DNA of 64,000 nt. Origin: Luteibacter yeojuensis. Its GTDB lineage: Bacteria; Pseudomonadota; Gammaproteobacteria; Xanthomonadales; Rhodanobacteraceae. The notes beneath the pieces were generated by a model that was not told the DNA's origin, made no database searches, and saw only the letters and a list, made by a program, of their open reading frames with translations. Shown here piece by piece: positions 50,495 through 60,055 of the stretch; the first letter of the stretch is position 1; every line of letters starts with the position of its first letter. The stretch is taken from NCBI RefSeq assembly GCF_000964085.1, contig NZ_JZRB01000018.1:109109-173108 (forward strand), written 5' to 3'. Position numbers and translations under genes: made by a program.

Positions 50495-51479
50495 GTGCCC
50501 TGCCGTCGCGCGCGTGACGCGCAGCCATGATCTCGGCGACGATCGACAGGGCGATTTCGCGCGTGGTGTTCGAGCCGATGTCGAGCCCCGCCGGCACGTG
50601 GAGAACCGTCGACGCCACGGCGTGGCGAATAGCCCGTGCCCGTTGCTGGGACCCTAGCGCGCCCAGGTAGAAGGCGCCGGCTGCGGCCCCCGCCTCGAGC
50701 CACGCGATGTCGAGCGCGAGGTCGTGCGTCATGGCGAGCATGGCCGTTGCGCGATGGAGCCTTACGGCCTGCGCGAGGCGGCCCGGGTGTGTCTCAACCG
50801 CCGACCAACCCGGCGGCGTCGGTCCTAGCTGGCTCAGCCGGTCAATGGAGGTATCGACGATAGCCCCGCGCCACCCCAGCCGGGCGGCCAGGGTGGCCAG
50901 TTCACGGCCTTCATGGCTCGCCCCCGCGACCACCAGCGATACGGGGGCGTCGAATGTCTCGACGAGGCGGGTGCCATCGGTGTGCGGTTCGCTTGCCGCT
51001 GCATCCCGCGCCGTAGCGCCGGCGCCCAGCATGTGCACGGCCCGGGTGACCCCGCCGACATGCCCTGGCGGCGGGAAATCCGTGGTGATCCGGAACGGCT
51101 GGCTAGAGCCCAAGGCGTGATCGAGCACGTCCAGGAAGGACGGGCCGCGGTGGTCGAGGGGCTCGATCGCCACCTCCAGTTCGCCGCCGCAGCCTATGTC
51201 CATCAACATGTCGAGACCCTGCTCCGCGTTGTAGGCCACGTATGCCACACGCCCTGTTTCCATCACCGACAGCGACTTGTCGACGATATCCTGCTGCGGG
51301 CAACCGCCCGCGAGTGGATTCACGACGGAGCGGTCCGCGCGGACGAGCATCGCGGCACCGACGCGGCGAAACGTCGAGCCCGATGTGTGCAGGATCGTGG
51401 CAAGCGCCGCCGGTGTGCCCTTCGCGGCCACGTCGCGCCAGGCCGCCGCGAGGTCGGTGAGTTCGCCGTGCGACTTCAT
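50466..51479 (-). CDS. paoD: XdhC-family molybdenum cofactor chaperone (PaoD-type)
   Basis: 337 residues from the ATG at 51479, whose ATGA overlaps the stop of paoC. The XdhC N-terminus is clear (LATILHTSGSTFRRVGAAMLV, then GGCPQQDIVDKSL and DIGCGGELEVAIEPL), and a Rossmann-type second half has VVAGASHEGRELATLAARLGW and ALGSQQRARAIR. XdhC/PaoD proteins bind and mature the molybdenum cofactor for insertion into the large subunit. Its position as the last of four genes matches E. coli paoABCD. Confidence 0.87.
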   Translation of the reverse strand: MKSHGELTDLAAAWRDVAAKGTPAALATILHTSGSTFRRVGAAMLVRADRSVVNPLAGGCPQQDIVDKSLSVMETGRVAYVAYNAEQGLDMLMDIGCGGELEVAIEPLDHRGPSFLDVLDHALGSSQPFRITTDFPPPGHVGGVTRAVHMLGAGATARDAAASEPHTDGTRLVETFDAPVSLVVAGASHEGRELATLAARLGWRGAIVDTSIDRLSQLGPTPPGWSAVETHPGRLAQAVRLHRATAMLAMTHDLALDIAWLEAGAAAGAFYLGALGSQQRARAIRHAVASTVLHVPAGLDIGSNTTREIALSIVAEIMAARHARDGRALSQTGGPIH

Positions 51480-53671
51480 ACCGTCGGCAGTCGGTCCAGC
51501 AGCTTGTCCAGGGTCACGGGGTAATCGCGAACGCGCACGCCCGTGGCGTTGTAAACAGCATTGGCAATGGCGGCTGCGACACCGCATAGCCCCAATTCAC
51601 CCACACCCTTGGCCTTCATGGGCGACGACACCGGGTCGGCTTCGTCGAGGAATATGACCTCCTGGTGCGGGATGTCGGCGTGCACGGGCACCTCGTAGCC
51701 CGCGAGGTCGTGGTTGACAAAGAAGCCGAGGCGCTTGTCGACGTAAAGGTCCTCCATCAATGCGGCGCCCACGCCCATGGTCATGGCGCCGATCACCTGG
51801 CTTCGCGCCGACTTGGGGTTGAGGATGCGCCCCGCGGCGCACACCGCCAGCATCCGGCGGACGCGGATCTCGCCAGTAGCAGCGTGCACGGCTACTTCGA
51901 CGAAGTGCGCGCCGAACGTCGATTGCTGGAACGTCTTCTCAAGGTCACCGTACTCCATGCTGTCTTCCGCCACGATCTCGCCGCTCTTCGCGGCTTCCGC
52001 GATTGGCACGCTGCGGCCACCCGCGCTGACCTTGCCATCGTCGAAGACCGCGCTCGCGGCATCCATGCCAAGGGCCCCGGCGATGGCTTCGCGCAGCTTG
52101 ACGCAGGCCGCGTACACACCCGCGGTGGAACTGTTACCGCCCCACTGGCCGCCCGAGCCTGACGAGACGGGAAACGACGAATCGCCCAGCACCACGGATA
52201 CCTGGGAGAGCGGCAGCCCCAGCATTTCGGCGGCGGTCTGGGCGATGATCGTGTAGCTACCCGTGCCGATGTCGGTCATGTCGGTTTCGACCGTGGCACG
52301 GCCGTCCGTGCCCAGCCGCACGCGCGCGCCGGATTTCATCACCAGGTTGTTGCGGAAGGCCGACGCGACGCCCATGCCGACCAGCCAGGCGCCGTCGCGC
52401 ATCTTGCCCGGCGTGGCGGAGCGTTTCGACCACCCAAATTGCTCTGCACCTTTGCGCATGCATTGGACGAAGTTGCGCTGCGAGAAGCGCCGCCCGGGCT
52501 TCTCGGGGTCCTCCTGCGTGTCGTTGCGCACGCGGAAGTCGACCGGGTCGAGCTTCAGCTTTTCGGCCATTTCGTCCATGGCGATTTCCAGCGCCATCAG
52601 GCCGGACGCTTCACCGGGCGCGCGCATGGCATTGCCTTCGGGCAGGTCGAGCGTGGCGAGCCGCGTCGCCGTCATGCGGTTGGCACCGGCGTACAGCAGG
52701 CGCGTCTGCTGCACGGCGGTTTCCGGGCCACCGCCCGGCAGGTCGCCCGACCAGCTTTCGTGGCCGATGGCGGTGATCTTGCCGTCCGGCGTGGCACCGA
52801 TGCGGATGCGCTGGATCGTGGCGGGGCGGTGCGTCGTGTTGTTGAACATGACAGGGCGCGGCAACGCCACGGCGACGGGCCGGCCCGCCGCCTTCGCCCC
52901 GAGGGCCGCAAGGATCGCGTCGGCACGCACGAAGAGTTTTCCGCCAAACCCCCCGCCGATATACGGCGACACAAGGCGAACGTTATCCGGTGGCAGGCCC
53001 AGCGTTTTCGCCACGTCGCCCTTGCCCCAGTGGATCATCTGGTTCGCCGTCCACAGCGTGAGCTTGTCGCCCTCCCATGCCGCGATAGTGGCGTGCGGCT
53101 CCATCATGGCGTGTGACTGGTCGGGGGTCGTGTACATGGCATCCAGCGTCACCGGCGCAGAGGCGAACGCACCGGCGAAATCACCGACGGCGGTGTCGGG
53201 CTGGCCGTCTTCCGGTTTCACCGCACGGCCTTTGGCCGCGGCGAGATCGAACGCGCCCGGCGAACGTGCATAGTCGACGCGCACCAGGCCTGCCGCGGCC
53301 CGCGCTTCCTCGAAGGTTTCGGCAACGACCACGGCGAGCGCCTGGTGGTAGTGCTGCACCTCGGGGCCGCCCAGCAGCTTCGCGGTGTTGTATTGGCCCT
53401 TGGTGAGTGGCCCCGCCTCTTTCGCGGTGACTATGGCCAGCACGCCGGGCGCCCTGCGTGCCGTGGCGGTATCGATGTTGACCACCCTGCCCTTGGCGAT
53501 GGTGGCGGGCACGATGTAGCCGTACACATGGTTTGGAACGGCATCATGCCGCTCGTAGGCGTAATGCGCGGTGCCGGTGGTCTTCAGGGGGCCATCGATG
53601 CGGTCATGCGGTTGCCCGATCACTTTCAGGCGATCAATGGGGTTAGTGGTTGCAGGAGTATCGAATTTCAT
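51476..53671 (-). CDS. paoC: Aldehyde/xanthine dehydrogenase molybdenum subunit (PaoC-type)
   Basis: 731 residues from the ATG at 53671, with GGGGGCC upstream and 2 bp after the paoB stop; the longer open frame is not used. The sequence DRIDGPLKTTGTAHYAYE starts the family domain, followed by TPDQSHAMMEPHATIAAWEGDKLTLWTANQ, GGGFGGKLFVRADAILAALGA and the C-terminal KGVGELGLCGVAAAI with the catalytic Glu. It should oxidise aldehydes at the molybdopterin centre and feed electrons to the iron-sulfur subunit. Probably periplasmic by association with the Tat-exported PaoA-type subunit. Confidence 0.92.
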   Translation of the reverse strand: MKFDTPATTNPIDRLKVIGQPHDRIDGPLKTTGTAHYAYERHDAVPNHVYGYIVPATIAKGRVVNIDTATARRAPGVLAIVTAKEAGPLTKGQYNTAKLLGGPEVQHYHQALAVVVAETFEEARAAAGLVRVDYARSPGAFDLAAAKGRAVKPEDGQPDTAVGDFAGAFASAPVTLDAMYTTPDQSHAMMEPHATIAAWEGDKLTLWTANQMIHWGKGDVAKTLGLPPDNVRLVSPYIGGGFGGKLFVRADAILAALGAKAAGRPVAVALPRPVMFNNTTHRPATIQRIRIGATPDGKITAIGHESWSGDLPGGGPETAVQQTRLLYAGANRMTATRLATLDLPEGNAMRAPGEASGLMALEIAMDEMAEKLKLDPVDFRVRNDTQEDPEKPGRRFSQRNFVQCMRKGAEQFGWSKRSATPGKMRDGAWLVGMGVASAFRNNLVMKSGARVRLGTDGRATVETDMTDIGTGSYTIIAQTAAEMLGLPLSQVSVVLGDSSFPVSSGSGGQWGGNSSTAGVYAACVKLREAIAGALGMDAASAVFDDGKVSAGGRSVPIAEAAKSGEIVAEDSMEYGDLEKTFQQSTFGAHFVEVAVHAATGEIRVRRMLAVCAAGRILNPKSARSQVIGAMTMGVGAALMEDLYVDKRLGFFVNHDLAGYEVPVHADIPHQEVIFLDEADPVSSPMKAKGVGELGLCGVAAAIANAVYNATGVRVRDYPVTLDKLLDRLPTV

Positions 53672-53673
53672 CG

Positions 53674-54624
53674 TCAGGCCCCCGCGTCCGCGATGACCGC
53701 ACCCAGCGTGCGCTCGACGAGCGCCACCTTCATGGCGTTCTGCGGTGTCGTGCGGGCGCCGGCCAGCAACGACGACGTGACGGCCTTTGCGCCCTTCGGC
53801 AGGTTTGCCTCCGCGGCCTCGACCCGCCAAGGCATGGGTGCCACGCCGCCCAGGGCGACGCGCCCCGAGCCATCGGGCTGCAGTACGGCGGCGACGGACA
53901 CCAGGGCGAACGCATAGGACGCCCGGTCGCGCACCTTGTGGTACACGTGCGTGCCGCCGACAGGCTTTGGCAACGTCACCGCCGTGATCAGTTCGGCCGC
54001 CGCGAGGACGTTCTCCACGTGCGGCGTGGAGCCCGGCAGCTTGTAGAAGTCCGCGATGGGAATGCGGCGCGTTGTGCCATCAGGCTTTACCGTTTCGACG
54101 GCCGCATCGAGGGCACGCATGGCCACGGCCATGTCGCTGGGATGCACCGCGATACAAGCGTTGCTCACCCCTACGATGGCGTGCGAACGGCTGAAGCCGC
54201 CAAGTGCGGCGCAGCCACTACCCGGCAGGCGCTTGTTGCACGCCTGGTGCGTGTCGTAGAAGTACGGGCAGCGCGTGCGCTGGAGCAGGTTCCCCGCCGT
54301 GGTGGCCTTGTTGCGGAGCTGCCCGGAAGCGCCGGCCACGAGGGCACGCGTCAGCAGGCCGTAGTCGCGACGGATGCGGGCGTCGGCAGCGAGGTCCGTA
54401 TTGCGGACGAGCGCACCGACACGCAGGCCGCCCTCGTCCGTGGGCGCGATGGCATCCAGGCCCAGGCCGTTGATATCGACAAGGTGTGGCGGCGCCTCCA
54501 CCTCGATCTTCATCAGGTCGAGGAGATTGGTACCGCCGGCGATGAACTTCGCGCCCCGCTCGCGTGCGACGGCGGTGGCGGCCTGCGCGGGCGAGCTGGC
54601 TTTCTCGTAAGTGAAGGGTTTCAT
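53674..54624 (-). CDS. paoB: FAD-binding subunit (PaoB-type)
   Basis: 316 residues. [21 protein letters not shown] is followed by the FAD site [14 protein letters not shown] and [11 protein letters not shown], then [40 protein letters not shown], where the extra cysteines could carry a cluster as in PaoB. The C-terminal CO-dehydrogenase flavoprotein part has [14 protein letters not shown]. It overlaps the iron-sulfur subunit gene by 4 bp (ATGA). Confidence 0.92.
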   Translation of the reverse strand: MKPFTYEKASSPAQAATAVARERGAKFIAGGTNLLDLMKIEVEAPPHLVDINGLGLDAIAPTDEGGLRVGALVRNTDLAADARIRRDYGLLTRALVAGASGQLRNKATTAGNLLQRTRCPYFYDTHQACNKRLPGSGCAALGGFSRSHAIVGVSNACIAVHPSDMAVAMRALDAAVETVKPDGTTRRIPIADFYKLPGSTPHVENVLAAAELITAVTLPKPVGGTHVYHKVRDRASYAFALVSVAAVLQPDGSGRVALGGVAPMPWRVEAAEANLPKGAKAVTSSLLAGARTTPQNAMKVALVERTLGAVIADAGA

Positions 54625-55262
54625 GCCCGGCCCTCCTGGACCTCGGTGATCGCCTCGACGATGTTGGAGTAAGCCCCGCAGCGACAGATGTTGCCGCTCA
54701 TCCGTTCGCGCAGTTCGGCGGTGCTGAAGGTGGCCTTCGCGCCGATGTCGGCTGTCACATGGCTGGGGACATCGCGCCTGATCTCGTCGAGCACACCCAC
54801 CGCGCTACAGATCTGGCCGGGCGTGCAGTAGCCGCACTGGTAACCGTCGTGCTTGATGAAAGCGGCCTGCAACGGGTGCAACGCGTCGGGCGTGCCGAGG
54901 CCCTCGATGGTGGTCACCTTCGACCCTTCGTGCATCACGGCCAGCGTGAGGCAGCTATTGATCCGGCGGCCATCGACGAGAACGGTGCACGCACCGCACT
55001 GGCCGTGGTCACAGCCCTTCTTCGTGCCGGTGAGGTGCATGTGCTCGCGCAGCGCATCGAGCAGCGTGGTGCGCGTATCGAGCGAGAGCGTGGCCGGCTT
55101 GCCGTTGACCTCCATGGCCACCTGTTGGGTGACGGGCGCGCGGGCCACATCCGGCACCGCAGCGCGAGCCACCAGGGGCGGCGTGGCGGCGACGGTGGCG
55201 GAGACGGCCGTCAGCTTCAGGAAGCCGCGACGGGAGATATTGAGCTGGTCCGTGATGTCCAA
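54621..55262 (-). CDS. paoA: Tat-exported 2Fe-2S subunit (PaoA-type)
   Basis: 213 residues from a TTG at 55262, with GAGGG seven bases before it. The N-terminus [21 protein letters not shown] is a twin-arginine signal, so the assembled complex should be exported folded. Two 2Fe-2S domains follow: [22 protein letters not shown] and then [14 protein letters not shown] with [12 protein letters not shown]. It is the first gene of a four-gene operon with overlapping or nearly adjacent ends, as in E. coli paoABCD, the periplasmic aldehyde oxidoreductase that detoxifies aromatic aldehydes. Confidence 0.92.
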   Translation of the reverse strand: MDITDQLNISRRGFLKLTAVSATVAATPPLVARAAVPDVARAPVTQQVAMEVNGKPATLSLDTRTTLLDALREHMHLTGTKKGCDHGQCGACTVLVDGRRINSCLTLAVMHEGSKVTTIEGLGTPDALHPLQAAFIKHDGYQCGYCTPGQICSAVGVLDEIRRDVPSHVTADIGAKATFSTAELRERMSGNICRCGAYSNIVEAITEVQEGRA

Positions 55263-55384
55263 GGCGCTGCCCTCATGCCGGCGGGTGTGGGGAATCGCAC
55301 GCCTTGGGATGCTAACGCCTGCGCCGTCGCAGGATTGTCACGGAACCTTGCATGACACGGCCTAGCTTTTCGCCGAATCGCGCG

Positions 55385-55852
55385 TCAGGGGGTGCCGGCC
55401 GACTGCTTCGCCAGGTTCGCCATGAAGCCGGCGAGCTTCTGCACGGTGGCATCGCCTTCCATGCCGTAGCCGGCGGCGACACGTTGCAGGTCGTGGTAGC
55501 CCACCCATGTGCGGCCCTGCTCGTCCTGCCAGATGGCGAGGCGCAGCGGCAGGTCCAGTGCGAACGCCTGGTTACCCTGCATGAGCAGGGTGCCGACCTT
55601 GGGGTTGCCGAACACGAGGACGACGGTGGGCCGCAGCGGCAGGCCCGCTTCCTTCGCGTTGGCGCCGTGGTCGAACGTGGCGAACACGGGGACGCCAAGC
55701 TTCTCCAGCGCGGCCTTCGCCCGGGCCTGGGTCGAGGCGACATCCGAGGTGCTTCGCGATACGACCAGGTCGGCGGGGCCGCGCGGGGGTGGCGACGCTT
55801 CCGCCCCCATGGCCATCGTGGCGACAGTAAGGAACAAGCCAGCCTTGATCAT
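55385..55852 (-). CDS. Exported DUF302 protein
   Basis: 155 residues. A signal peptide (MIKAGLFLTVATMAMGAEA) precedes a single DUF302 domain: AALEKLGVPVFATFDHGANAKEAGL, RPTVVLVFGNPKVGTLLMQ and LPLRLAIWQDEQGRTWVGYHD. The domain binds small ligands and is frequent in stress-related exported proteins. It is upstream of paoA on the same strand with about 120 bp between, so separate transcription is possible. Confidence 0.86.
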   Translation of the reverse strand: MIKAGLFLTVATMAMGAEASPPPRGPADLVVSRSTSDVASTQARAKAALEKLGVPVFATFDHGANAKEAGLPLRPTVVLVFGNPKVGTLLMQGNQAFALDLPLRLAIWQDEQGRTWVGYHDLQRVAAGYGMEGDATVQKLAGFMANLAKQSAGTP

Positions 55853-55963
55853 GGCGCACCTCGGTGTGGGCGGATCGGTTTTACCCGGCTATATTGAAGT
55901 ATCTCGTAATAGGCCCGCAGCGCCTATACTTAACGTTTGGTCTTCCCGGATAAGCGCCCGAAC

Positions 55964-57829
55964 ATGTTGAGAAGCGACCAAGTCCTCGTCACCGTCGGCA
56001 CCGCCTGCACCATCTCGGCGGTGGGCTCGACGGAAACCTACCAGGCCCTGGTGGCCCAGTCCGAGGAATTCCTGCCCCTGGCGGCGTTCGACGCCGGCCT
56101 GGTCGAGATCGACCCCGAAGCCGCGAGCGCGGCCGATGGCATGCGCTGGGCCACGGGCGAGAAAGCAGGTGAACCGGCCACGCTCGACGAACTGAAGCGC
56201 CTTCACGGCGCCGAGCTCCGCGCAAACAGCGGCATCCGCCACGTGCCCGGCGTGCGCGAGCTGGCCCCGCGGGTGGTGACCGATATCGCCGCCCCGCTGC
56301 CGCACGACCTGGAAACCGTGGGCCTGCGCCGCCTGGCCGGCCTGCGCTACGAAGATATCCGTGGTTCCGGCCTGAAGGAAATGCACGGCCTGTTCCAGAA
56401 CGATCCGCTGCTCAGCCCCTCGCTGCAGGCGCAGTTGTTCGCCTACGGCGCGCTGGGCGCGCTGGCTGGTTTGCCCCGCCCGCTTTCCGAACTCGTGCCC
56501 AACCCCTTCTCGTTCCGCGTGGCCTCCGCCACGGCGTTCGGCGGCAACGAGGCGCTTGGCCAATGGCTGCGCCCCGACGCCCCGCTGCCCGAAGGCGGTT
56601 TCCCGAAGGACACCTTCGCGGTTCGCCTGGCGCACTCGCTTGGCTCGCATGGCCCGGCGCTGGTGTCGACGATGCTTGCACCGTCGTACAGCATCAGCCG
56701 CGTGCTCAAGAACCCCGAGCTGCGCGAGTCACTCAAATCGGGCGACGTCGGTTTCATGCGCGTGCCGCAGGCCCCGGCCACCGCGGTGGGCGCCTGCGCG
56801 TCGAGCCTCATCGCGCTTGCCGACATCGCGCCGCAGCTGCTGTTTGATTACCCCGGCTTCCAGCGCCCGCAGATGGTGCTGCTCACCGCGGCCGACGCGG
56901 CGTTGCAGCCACGCTACGGCATCCTCGAGGCGTTTGGCGGCGGCGCGCTCATGACGGGCGAGAAGCTGGCCGCGAAAAATGCCGCGCACGGCGATGGTTC
57001 CGAACGCTCGGTGCATGATTCGCTCGCGCCGTTCGACATCGACGCCGATGGCACGGTGGTCGGCCACGGTGGCTCGGGCCTGCTTGTCACCACGCTCGAT
57101 TTCGCCCTGCGCAACCAGCTCGACGTCACCTCCATCATCGTCGGCTGGGGCCAGAGCGGCGAAGCCGGTGGCAAGGCACACTTCGCCGGCGTGGGCTTCG
57201 GCGGCGAGAACGCGCTGGTGCAGGCGCTGGACATGGCGCATGCCGCGCACGGCTACGGCGTGGATGCGTTCCAGTACCTCGCCGCCCACGCCACGGGCAC
57301 GCGCACCAACTCCAAGACCGACCTGGGCACGGCCCTGGCAGGCTTGCGTGGCGCGGCGCAGCGGCAGGGCCGCGAAGGCGAGCTGCCCAGGCTGTTCGTC
57401 GGCACGCCCAAGGCCGTCGGCGACGGCCACACCATGGGCGAGACGGGCCTGAAGGCGTTGTCGCAGGCGGTGCAGTTCGTCCTGGGCCGCAAGGCGCCGG
57501 GCGTGCCTACGCTGCGCCGCGTCGATCCCGACCTGGCCGAGGTGGCCGCGCACTTCCACTTGCAGGCCGAGCCTTCGCCGGGCAACCCCGATGGCGGTGC
57601 GATCTGCGCCACCCAGGGCTTCGGCGGTTATAACGGCGCCGTGGCGTTGCGCTCCGCCACGCCTGAGTCGCTGGCTCGTTACGACGTGGACGCCGACCTG
57701 CTTGCCGCCTACCTCGAAGCCTGGCCGCGCATCCGTGCCGAACGCGAGCGCCGCGAGCGCACGGCACGGCGTAGCCCGAAGCTCGCGCTTGCCATGGCTG
57801 AGATGCATCGCTGGGCCGGGCTCGAATAA
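55964..57829 (+). CDS. Large stand-alone beta-ketoacyl synthase-like protein
   Basis: 621 residues from the ATG at 55964; the open frame begins nine codons earlier only with a TTG. Ketoacyl-synthase features lie in the C-terminal half: TAVGACASSLIALADIAPQL with the nucleophile Cys, then YLAAHATGTRTNSKTDLGTALAG with the first active-site His, and TPKAVGDGHTMGETGLKALSQ with the second. About 250 residues precede this with no clear relative. The protein is longer than FabB/FabF (about 410) and no acyl carrier protein gene is adjacent, so the pathway is unknown. A strong terminator follows. Confidence 0.78.
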   Translation: MLRSDQVLVTVGTACTISAVGSTETYQALVAQSEEFLPLAAFDAGLVEIDPEAASAADGMRWATGEKAGEPATLDELKRLHGAELRANSGIRHVPGVRELAPRVVTDIAAPLPHDLETVGLRRLAGLRYEDIRGSGLKEMHGLFQNDPLLSPSLQAQLFAYGALGALAGLPRPLSELVPNPFSFRVASATAFGGNEALGQWLRPDAPLPEGGFPKDTFAVRLAHSLGSHGPALVSTMLAPSYSISRVLKNPELRESLKSGDVGFMRVPQAPATAVGACASSLIALADIAPQLLFDYPGFQRPQMVLLTAADAALQPRYGILEAFGGGALMTGEKLAAKNAAHGDGSERSVHDSLAPFDIDADGTVVGHGGSGLLVTTLDFALRNQLDVTSIIVGWGQSGEAGGKAHFAGVGFGGENALVQALDMAHAAHGYGVDAFQYLAAHATGTRTNSKTDLGTALAGLRGAAQRQGREGELPRLFVGTPKAVGDGHTMGETGLKALSQAVQFVLGRKAPGVPTLRRVDPDLAEVAAHFHLQAEPSPGNPDGGAICATQGFGGYNGAVALRSATPESLARYDVDADLLAAYLEAWPRIRAERERRERTARRSPKLALAMAEMHRWAGLE

Positions 57830-57850
57830 TCCTGCGCGCCATGTAACAAA

Positions 57851-57876
57851 AAAAGCGGCCCTCGGGCCGCTTTTCT
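57851..57876 (+). terminator. Intrinsic terminator after the ketoacyl synthase-like gene
   Basis: AAAAGCGGCC, loop CTCG, GGCCGCTTTT, followed by CTG. The A-run before and T-run after the stem make it work in either direction. The remaining 320 bp to the pilus operon hold no supportable gene and should carry that operon's promoter. Confidence 0.88.
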
Positions 57877-58202
57877 GTTCCGAAATTACTCAAGCCATAC
57901 CGTCAACGGAACCGCGGCGTGATCGTTGCATCACGTATGTGTCAACGCCGCGCAAACGTGGCCGACGCGCGTTAATGCCGGAAATGCAGCATACCTGCCC
58001 ATGGTGTGCAGCATGATGCATACGACGCATCGTTACCATGCGGCACCACCTCGATCATTGTCTCGGGGGCGCTGTGGATTATCTAAATAAAGATTCATGC
58101 AGCGCCGAAGGTGGGCGGCAAAGTGTCGCAGAAGGTGGTCATCGCCTTCGCAACGCACGGAAAATGCGCGCGCGTTTTGTTCCACGACATGCAAGGGGTC
58201 CC

Positions 58203-58736
58203 ATGTCAGTACCCAATCGCACCAGCGGTGCCTCGCTTATCGAGGTGCTCGTCGCGGTGCTGGTGTTCGGTGTCGGTGTCATCGGCCTCGCGGCATTGCT
58301 CATCACCTCGTTCCGCTCCAACCAGGTGGGTTACCTGCGCACGCAGGCCGAATTCCTGGCCATGGGCATGGCCGACCGCATGCGCGCGAACCCCCTCGGC
58401 GTGTGGGCCGGCAATTACAATTCCACGGCCTACCCCATCACCGGCACCCAGAACTGCACCGCGGCCAGTGCGTGCACGCCGGCGAACCTCGCCAAGCGCG
58501 ACCAGTACCAGTGGAGCTCGCAGCTCACCACGTTCCTGCCCAACGCCACCGCCAGCATCGCGTGCACGAAGGGCGTCACGCCCGATGCCACGCAGTTGCA
58601 GATGCGCCCGCCTTATGCGGGCAACTGCGTCATGCAGCTCTCGTGGTCGGAGCGTGCGGCCACGAGCAGCAACGATGCCGCCAACCCGACACCTGCCGTC
58701 GCCACCCGCACGTACGCGTGGAATTTCCAGCCATGA
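58203..58736 (+). CDS. pilV: Type IV pilus minor pilin PilV
   Basis: 177 residues from the ATG at 58203, with AAGGGG upstream; the longer open frame is not used. The short prepilin leader MSVPNRTSG ends in Gly, followed by ASLIEVLVAVLVFGVGVIGLAALL with Glu at +5, the signature cleaved by PilD. The exported part is Thr/Ala/Asn-rich with two pairs of cysteines. The stop overlaps pilW (ATGA). Confidence 0.9.
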   Translation: MSVPNRTSGASLIEVLVAVLVFGVGVIGLAALLITSFRSNQVGYLRTQAEFLAMGMADRMRANPLGVWAGNYNSTAYPITGTQNCTAASACTPANLAKRDQYQWSSQLTTFLPNATASIACTKGVTPDATQLQMRPPYAGNCVMQLSWSERAATSSNDAANPTPAVATRTYAWNFQP

Positions 58737-60055
58737 GCGCGCCCGCCCGCACCCCACGCCGGCAGGCCGGCGTATCGCTCATCGAGCTGATGGTCGCCCT
58801 TACGCTCGCCTTGCTCGTGGCGCTGGGCATCATCAACCTTTTCACCACCACATCGAGCACCAGCCTGGTCCAGGCGCAGCTTGCGCGCCTGCAGGAGGGT
58901 GGCAGGTTCGCGGTCACGTCGCTCACGAACGACCTGCGCATGGCGACGGCCCAGTACTGCTCGAACATGGGCGGCCAGTCGGCGCCGCTTTCGAACGGTG
59001 CGATGACGCTCGACCGTTACCTGCGTTCGCCGCAGGTCATCGTCTCGGGGGCCACGTTGCAGTCGGCGCTCAAGGATGTCACCACCACCTGGGCGACCAA
59101 GAGCGGCTCCAACACCTACCCGGCCTCGCCCACGTCGCCGTTCGTGCTGCCCTCCTGGTACGGCATGCGCGGTTACGACTGCACGACCACCACCTGCACG
59201 CCCGTCGACCCGGCAGGCCCTGCGAATACCGCCGGCGTCATCCCGGCGCAGGGCACGGCCACCGGCAACCGCGTGGTCGGTAGCGACATCCTCACCGTGC
59301 GCTACGTGGATGGCACGCGTGGCTGGACCCTCGACGGCGTCAACAGCAAGCTCAATGTATCGGGCCAGGTGGTGACAAGCGTGACGGTGACGCAGCAGGC
59401 CGGCGAACCACCGTTGACCGACATCAAATCGGGCGACCTCATGATGCTTTCCGACTGCAACGCCTCCCAGGTGTTCAGCGCCAAGGTTTCAGGCACGACC
59501 ATCACGCCCGATTCGAACTACACCACGCTCGCCCAACCCACCGGCGTGTCACCCCGCCTCTTCGATTTCAACCGCGACTACCAGACAGTGACGTATTACC
59601 TGCAGGTCGTCGACGACAACGACGGCAACAAGACAGGCGCGCTGATGCGCCGCCAGAACGGCGTCAGCGCCGAAGTGGTACGTGGCGTGGAGCGGCTCGA
59701 TTTCCTCTACGGGGTGATGGACGCAGCCGGGAACACCAGCTTCCGCACCGCCGCCGATATCGACGCGGCCACCGGCTGCGCATCATCGTCGCCGGGCACC
59801 CTGGGTGGCGATCCGGGCTGCCTTTGGCGCTCCGTGCAGGGCATCGAGGTGCACCTGCTCATGGATGGGCAGAAGCCGCTTGGCACCATGACGGCCAACG
59901 ACATGCTGTACCAGTACTTCGGCGATAGCGCGGTGGGGCTTTCCTCGCCCACCGATGCAAGCCGTGCCGTCAAACCGTCCGACCAGGGCTTTGACAACCG
60001 CATGCTCCGCCGCGAGTTCTCCACGATGGTCTCCGTGAGGAACTACAACCCATGA
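58733..60055 (+). CDS. pilW: Type IV pilus minor pilin PilW
   Basis: 440 residues. The prepilin leader MSAPARTPRRQAG is followed by VSLIELMVALTLALLVALGII (Glu at +5). The exported domain is longer than usual for PilW, with ATAQYCSNMGGQ after the helix and a C-terminal RGVERLDFLYGV part. It is expected in the pilus tip complex with PilV, PilX and PilY1. It overlaps both neighbours by 4 bp. Confidence 0.9.
   Translation: MSAPARTPRRQAGVSLIELMVALTLALLVALGIINLFTTTSSTSLVQAQLARLQEGGRFAVTSLTNDLRMATAQYCSNMGGQSAPLSNGAMTLDRYLRSPQVIVSGATLQSALKDVTTTWATKSGSNTYPASPTSPFVLPSWYGMRGYDCTTTTCTPVDPAGPANTAGVIPAQGTATGNRVVGSDILTVRYVDGTRGWTLDGVNSKLNVSGQVVTSVTVTQQAGEPPLTDIKSGDLMMLSDCNASQVFSAKVSGTTITPDSNYTTLAQPTGVSPRLFDFNRDYQTVTYYLQVVDDNDGNKTGALMRRQNGVSAEVVRGVERLDFLYGVMDAAGNTSFRTAADIDAATGCASSSPGTLGGDPGCLWRSVQGIEVHLLMDGQKPLGTMTANDMLYQYFGDSAVGLSSPTDASRAVKPSDQGFDNRMLRREFSTMVSVRNYNP

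Noticed and set aside
56729..57808. 359-codon minus-strand frame opposite the ketoacyl synthase-like gene
   Set aside because: Antisense shadow with Arg/His/Gly-rich sequence; the opposite strand has clear catalytic motifs.
58097..59283. Long plus-strand frames starting before pilV in the other two frames
   Set aside because: Only the part from 58733 onwards (pilW) is protein-like; the upstream parts are shadows of pilV.
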